From: a virus
Strand: one strand, 5' to 3'
IMG/VR virus record: IMGVR_UViG_3300047157_000045
Location: 1-40,728 of that record
Length of the DNA stretch: 40,728 nucleotides
Under the pieces are notes generated by a model. That model was not told the origin of the DNA. It did no database searches and saw nothing but the letters and a program-made list of their open reading frames with translations. Position 1 is the first letter of the stretch, and every line of letters begins with the position of its first letter. Both the position numbers and the translations under genes were made by a program. Of this stretch, positions 39,698 through 40,728 are shown in pieces.

Positions 39698-40728
39698 ATG
39701 CCAGCTAAAGATTACGGATTGTTTGGAAAACCTAGCACAGCAACTCCCATAAACACTCCTGGACTAACATACAACGCTAGCAATTATATGCTACAACCTG
39801 TGGTTTCTTCTGGTGCTACTGATGACAGCACACCTTTTAACAACAGCAATCTTAGCTACAGTCAAGCTGATGTAGATAAACTACCTATAAATTCATATCA
39901 ACAGTCATTAGTTAATAGTCCCAGTTCTTATTACAGCCCAATGAATGATGCGTCAGGATATGATAAATATCTTGGAAATCCAACTGCTGGAAGCAGAGGT
40001 GGTAGAGGTAATGTAGGAGCTAATGAAGAGTATAGAGATTTTATGGCGGATAGAAATGCCAGTGTAAACAGAACACCTAACACAAGCCCAACAACAAGCC
40101 CGACAGGTGGTGGCTCTAGAGCACAAAGCACTGGACCAGCTCCTATACCACAAGTCCTTATATCACAAGACTTAACACAAAGACCACAGACTGGCAACAT
40201 ATATGCACCTGATCTTTCAGCCTACAATGACTCATCTTTATTTAATTACACAGGCCCAGGCGGGGTTGATGAGTATACCTATGGACAAGGACTAAGAACG
40301 GGTGGTGCTGACTATAGTATATTTGGTAGCCCAGCAGACATAGCTAACCCATATTATGAAGGACAGTTTGCTCCAAAACCAACAGGCCCAGCAGATGGTG
40401 CTATTGGTATGAATCCAGTACAACTGCCTAGTGACTTGCCTCAAATAGAAGTAAGTGCCGATGTCAGTATGCCTGGATTTGTTGGTGGTGGTAATCAAGT
40501 TATAGGTGGCAGTTTACCTACTGACCTAACTTATCAACAAACAATAGATTCGATGGGAATCTTTGGGCCAGACAATCCTCCTCCTAGCACTACATTCCCT
40601 AGTCCTGGGGATAACACTGGACTGACCCAGAATATGACTGCCAGTGACAAAGAGTATCAAGATATGTTGAACCAGTCTCTTATGATGGACAACCAGCTAA
40701 TGAACCAGCTTGACTCAAGTGACCCTAG
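39698..40728 (+). CDS. Large virion protein, N-terminal part, runs off the right end
   Basis: The ATG at 39698 follows TAGGAGAAACATAG. The frame is open to the last base (343 codons plus two bases), so it has no stop in the window. The product (MPAKDYGLFGKPSTATPINT) is Ser/Thr/Asn/Pro/Gly-rich and low in complexity, with TPNTSPTTSPTGGGSRAQST and YGQGLRTGGADYSIFGSPAD. It joins in frame to the open frame at the left edge, giving a 742-residue protein. Position suggests an internal virion or tail protein; no enzyme domain is visible. Confidence 0.7.
   Translation, partial: MPAKDYGLFGKPSTATPINTPGLTYNASNYMLQPVVSSGATDDSTPFNNSNLSYSQADVDKLPINSYQQSLVNSPSSYYSPMNDASGYDKYLGNPTAGSRGGRGNVGANEEYRDFMADRNASVNRTPNTSPTTSPTGGGSRAQSTGPAPIPQVLISQDLTQRPQTGNIYAPDLSAYNDSSLFNYTGPGGVDEYTYGQGLRTGGADYSIFGSPADIANPYYEGQFAPKPTGPADGAIGMNPVQLPSDLPQIEVSADVSMPGFVGGGNQVIGGSLPTDLTYQQTIDSMGIFGPDNPPPSTTFPSPGDNTGLTQNMTASDKEYQDMLNQSLMMDNQLMNQLDSSDP

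Larger units (their letters stand above)
726..40214. repeat. Dispersed 7-mer GATCAGG/CCTGATC, 31 copies
   Basis: GATCAGG on the plus strand starts at 726, 1852, 8935, 11315, 12446, 14018, 15717, 17848, 19333, 21015, 22638, 24743, 26062, 30701, 33802, 35150 and 38142. CCTGATC starts at 2927, 4955, 6264, 8172, 13198, 14967, 15837, 16460, 17987, 18812, 27512, 28821, 39037 and 40208. Only three other GATC sites were found by reading (20124, 20629, 33058). Copies fall in all codon phases and on both strands, so the constraint is on DNA rather than protein. Confidence 0.85.

Noticed and set aside
1-40728. GATC depletion produced by indel errors at GATC sites
   Set aside because: Long uninterrupted genes (giant virion protein, NrdJ, TerL) also lack GATC outside the 7-mer, so deletions cannot explain it. 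Systematic substitution errors remain possible and are listed as a test.
1-40728. tRNA genes, integrase, repressor, insertion sequences
   Set aside because: None could be supported on either strand; I saw no cloverleaf, no recombinase motif and no transposase.

Overview
The window looks like one complete genome of a small, short-tailed, strictly lytic tailed phage (Caudoviricetes, podovirus-like). It is AT-rich and gene-dense, with many start/stop overlaps (ATGA, TTGA, TAATG). The host is unknown. The gene set (T7-type replication proteins, class II ribonucleotide reductase, P22/SU10-like virion proteins, LTGTLPAISGANLTG-type tail fibres) is what I would expect of a marine phage of a Gram-negative bacterium, probably a proteobacterium; that is inference. 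An open reading frame running off the right end (from 39698) continues in the correct phase into the open frame entering at the left end (to 1198), giving one 742-codon protein. The window is therefore probably a circular or circularly permuted 40.7-kb genome cut inside one gene.

Layout: two arms diverge from a control region at about 20.54-20.97 kb and meet tail to tail at 6067-6078. The minus arm (20535 down to 6067) holds early and replication genes: an unknown protein, an SH3-barrel protein, a GP88-family protein, a cytosine-5 DNA methyltransferase, a block of small ORFans, a T7 gp2.5-like SSB, a primase-helicase, a T7-like DNA polymerase, a Cas4/RecB-like exonuclease, NrdJ, a hidden set of small membrane and lipoprotein genes, a DUF3310 protein, a RusA resolvase and a PD-(D/E)XK-like protein. 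The plus arm (20974 to the end, then 1 to 6078) holds TerS, TerL, portal, scaffold, SU10-like capsid, adaptor, tail fibres, tail and membrane proteins, nozzle, and large internal virion proteins. No phage RNA polymerase, integrase, repressor, tRNA or recognisable endolysin is seen. A near-consensus sigma-70 promoter starts the plus arm, so host RNA polymerase probably transcribes the genome.

Many genes are split by one-base shifts whose pieces rejoin into sensible proteins (DNA polymerase, primase-helicase, portal, nozzle). I read most of these as sequencing indels.

The most unusual signal is genome-wide. GATC is rare (34 sites found), and 31 of the 34 lie inside one asymmetric 7-mer, GATCAGG or its complement CCTGATC, spread over both arms, both strands and all codon phases. 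CATG occurs only once. Other points of interest are a compact candidate small RNA (19844-19899), a five-stem structured leader before ssb (14733-14895), a dispersed hairpin family (CTCCGAGGACTTCGGAG), and an out-of-frame overlap in which one 59-bp stretch encodes two different hydrophobic segments.
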